Assembly: GCA_016648135.1 (NCBI GenBank)
Contig: JADDOH010024956.1
Location: forward strand, 1-64,000
From: Agrypnia vestita
Taxonomy: Eukaryota; Arthropoda; Insecta; Trichoptera; Phryganeidae
DNA length: 64,000 nt
Direction of reading: 5' to 3'
Part shown: one piece after another, positions 63,520 to 64,000 of the stretch
Layout: every line of letters begins with the position of its first letter
How positions within the stretch are numbered: the stretch's first letter is position 1
Translations under genes and position numbers: made by a program
The notes under the pieces: generated by a model
Seen by the model: only the letters and a program-made list of their open reading frames with translations
What the model was told of the DNA's origin: nothing
The model's database searches: none

Positions 63520-64000
63520 CTAGAGGACAAATCGCGAAACATTCCGCGCGGCATGTCGCATCAACATCTACGCCGGGGGACATTTCGGGGACAATGACGC
63601 GGTCATTCGACGTGTACACACCGGGACTCACATATCACCTGTCGCGGAAATGTCGCCCGATGAGGTTATGATGACAGCTGCGTATCTACCAATTTTAACG
63701 AGTTTATCGAAACGTAAGAGGAGAAAAAGGTGGTAGGTGTGAAATTATTTACTGCAAAGAGAAAGAAGGATGGATATTCTAAGCGATCTTTGAATGTCTG
63801 ACGGATCTTTTGTCAATCTCACTCGAATGACAACAACTGATTTTGACAATTTATTACAAATAATCGGGCCTTCCATAGCCGAGCGAGACAATATTAAGGA
63901 ACGCTGTTGGCCCTCATATCATTTTATTTTTATATTCACGGTTTGAAGTGTCCCACAAAATTCTACGGCTTTGGTAGAGCGCGATGAGTTGGAGAACAAT
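63520..64000 (+). mobile_element. Harbinger-like element, left part, running off the window
   Basis: 63525-63690 is GC-rich and repeats 'gacatttcg', 'catgtcgc' and 'gtcgcc' words, as in the subterminal region of Harbinger-type elements. The transposase remnant follows. The right end lies outside the window. Confidence 0.5.
63712..63905 (+). pseudogene. Harbinger/HARBI1-like transposase N-terminal remnant
   Basis: In one plus-strand frame: KRW(stop)V(stop)NYLLQRERRMDILSDL, stop, then MSDGSFVNLTRMTTTDFDNL and LQIIGPSIAERDNIKE. This matches the N-terminus of PIF/Harbinger nucleases (RRWWV...R...L...L...D...F.NF.RM....F..LL..I.P.I...D). Three in-frame stops and a loss of similarity after the IKE block show a dead copy. 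The DDE nuclease domain is not visible. Confidence 0.62.

Overview
This is an AT-rich, gene-poor stretch of nuclear DNA from an animal, most likely an insect or other arthropod. The evidence is the very low coding density, the spliced-type exon candidates, tRNA-derived SINEs, a D,D34D mariner, Helitron ends, RTE-like and CR1/Jockey-like LINE debris and, above all, many Penelope-like elements (PLEs). Nothing looks bacterial or organellar. I cannot name the species.

Host gene content is small. Two GC-rich islands on the + strand (about 12.1-12.53 kb and 36.8-37.4 kb) each hold a short open frame that starts at an ATG with G at -3 and +4, follows a tiny upstream ORF, and runs into a GT splice donor in the same phase (phase 1). 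They look like two alternative first coding exons of one gene whose shared exons lie right of the window. If so, nearly everything from 12.5 kb onward is intron. I do not recognise the protein. Further GC-rich islands (52.0, 55.6, 57.4-58.1, 60.3 and 62.3 kb) carry regulatory-looking motifs: an RFX-type X-box, a full CRE and E-boxes.

The rest is mobile-element sediment. Left third: LINE fragments at 0.7, 3.4, 4.0 and 5.4 kb; a 62-base near-perfect hairpin at 2.54 kb; several hammerhead-bearing PLE remnants at 5.9-10.6 and 12.8-13.2 kb; a MITE-like element at 9.0-9.5 kb. Middle: a 1.4 kb palindromic PLE locus with RT and GIY-YIG pieces (17.05-18.5 kb), further hammerhead palindromes (19.6-20.0 and 21.5-21.85 kb), a Helitron with an internal ~127 bp tandem array (24.26-24.99 kb), paired inverted TIR elements (27.6-28.1 and 29.7-30.2 kb), MITEs, and RTE-type RT debris (32.9-34.7 kb). 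Right: an intact mariner with full-length transposase and 29 bp identical TIRs (42.19-43.48 kb), PLE 3' ends (44.7, 46.5-46.8, 50.8 kb), more LINE and SINE copies, a second Helitron (56.1-56.6 kb), a hammerhead palindrome (61.7-62.2 kb) and a decayed Harbinger-like transposase at the right edge.

The most striking content is about sixteen hammerhead-ribozyme-like motifs from at least five sequence families; around ten keep the whole catalytic core. Where preserved, helices I and II are paired by different sequences in different families, which supports conserved RNA structure. Helix III is usually a short self-complementary hexamer or tetramer with no loop, which suggests activity as a dimer. 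One extra unpaired base recurs between core A9 and helix II. Many motifs sit as head-to-head pairs pointing outward from palindromic loci. Hammerheads in PLEs are known; the shared extra base, the palindromic helix III and the systematic outward pairing deserve attention.
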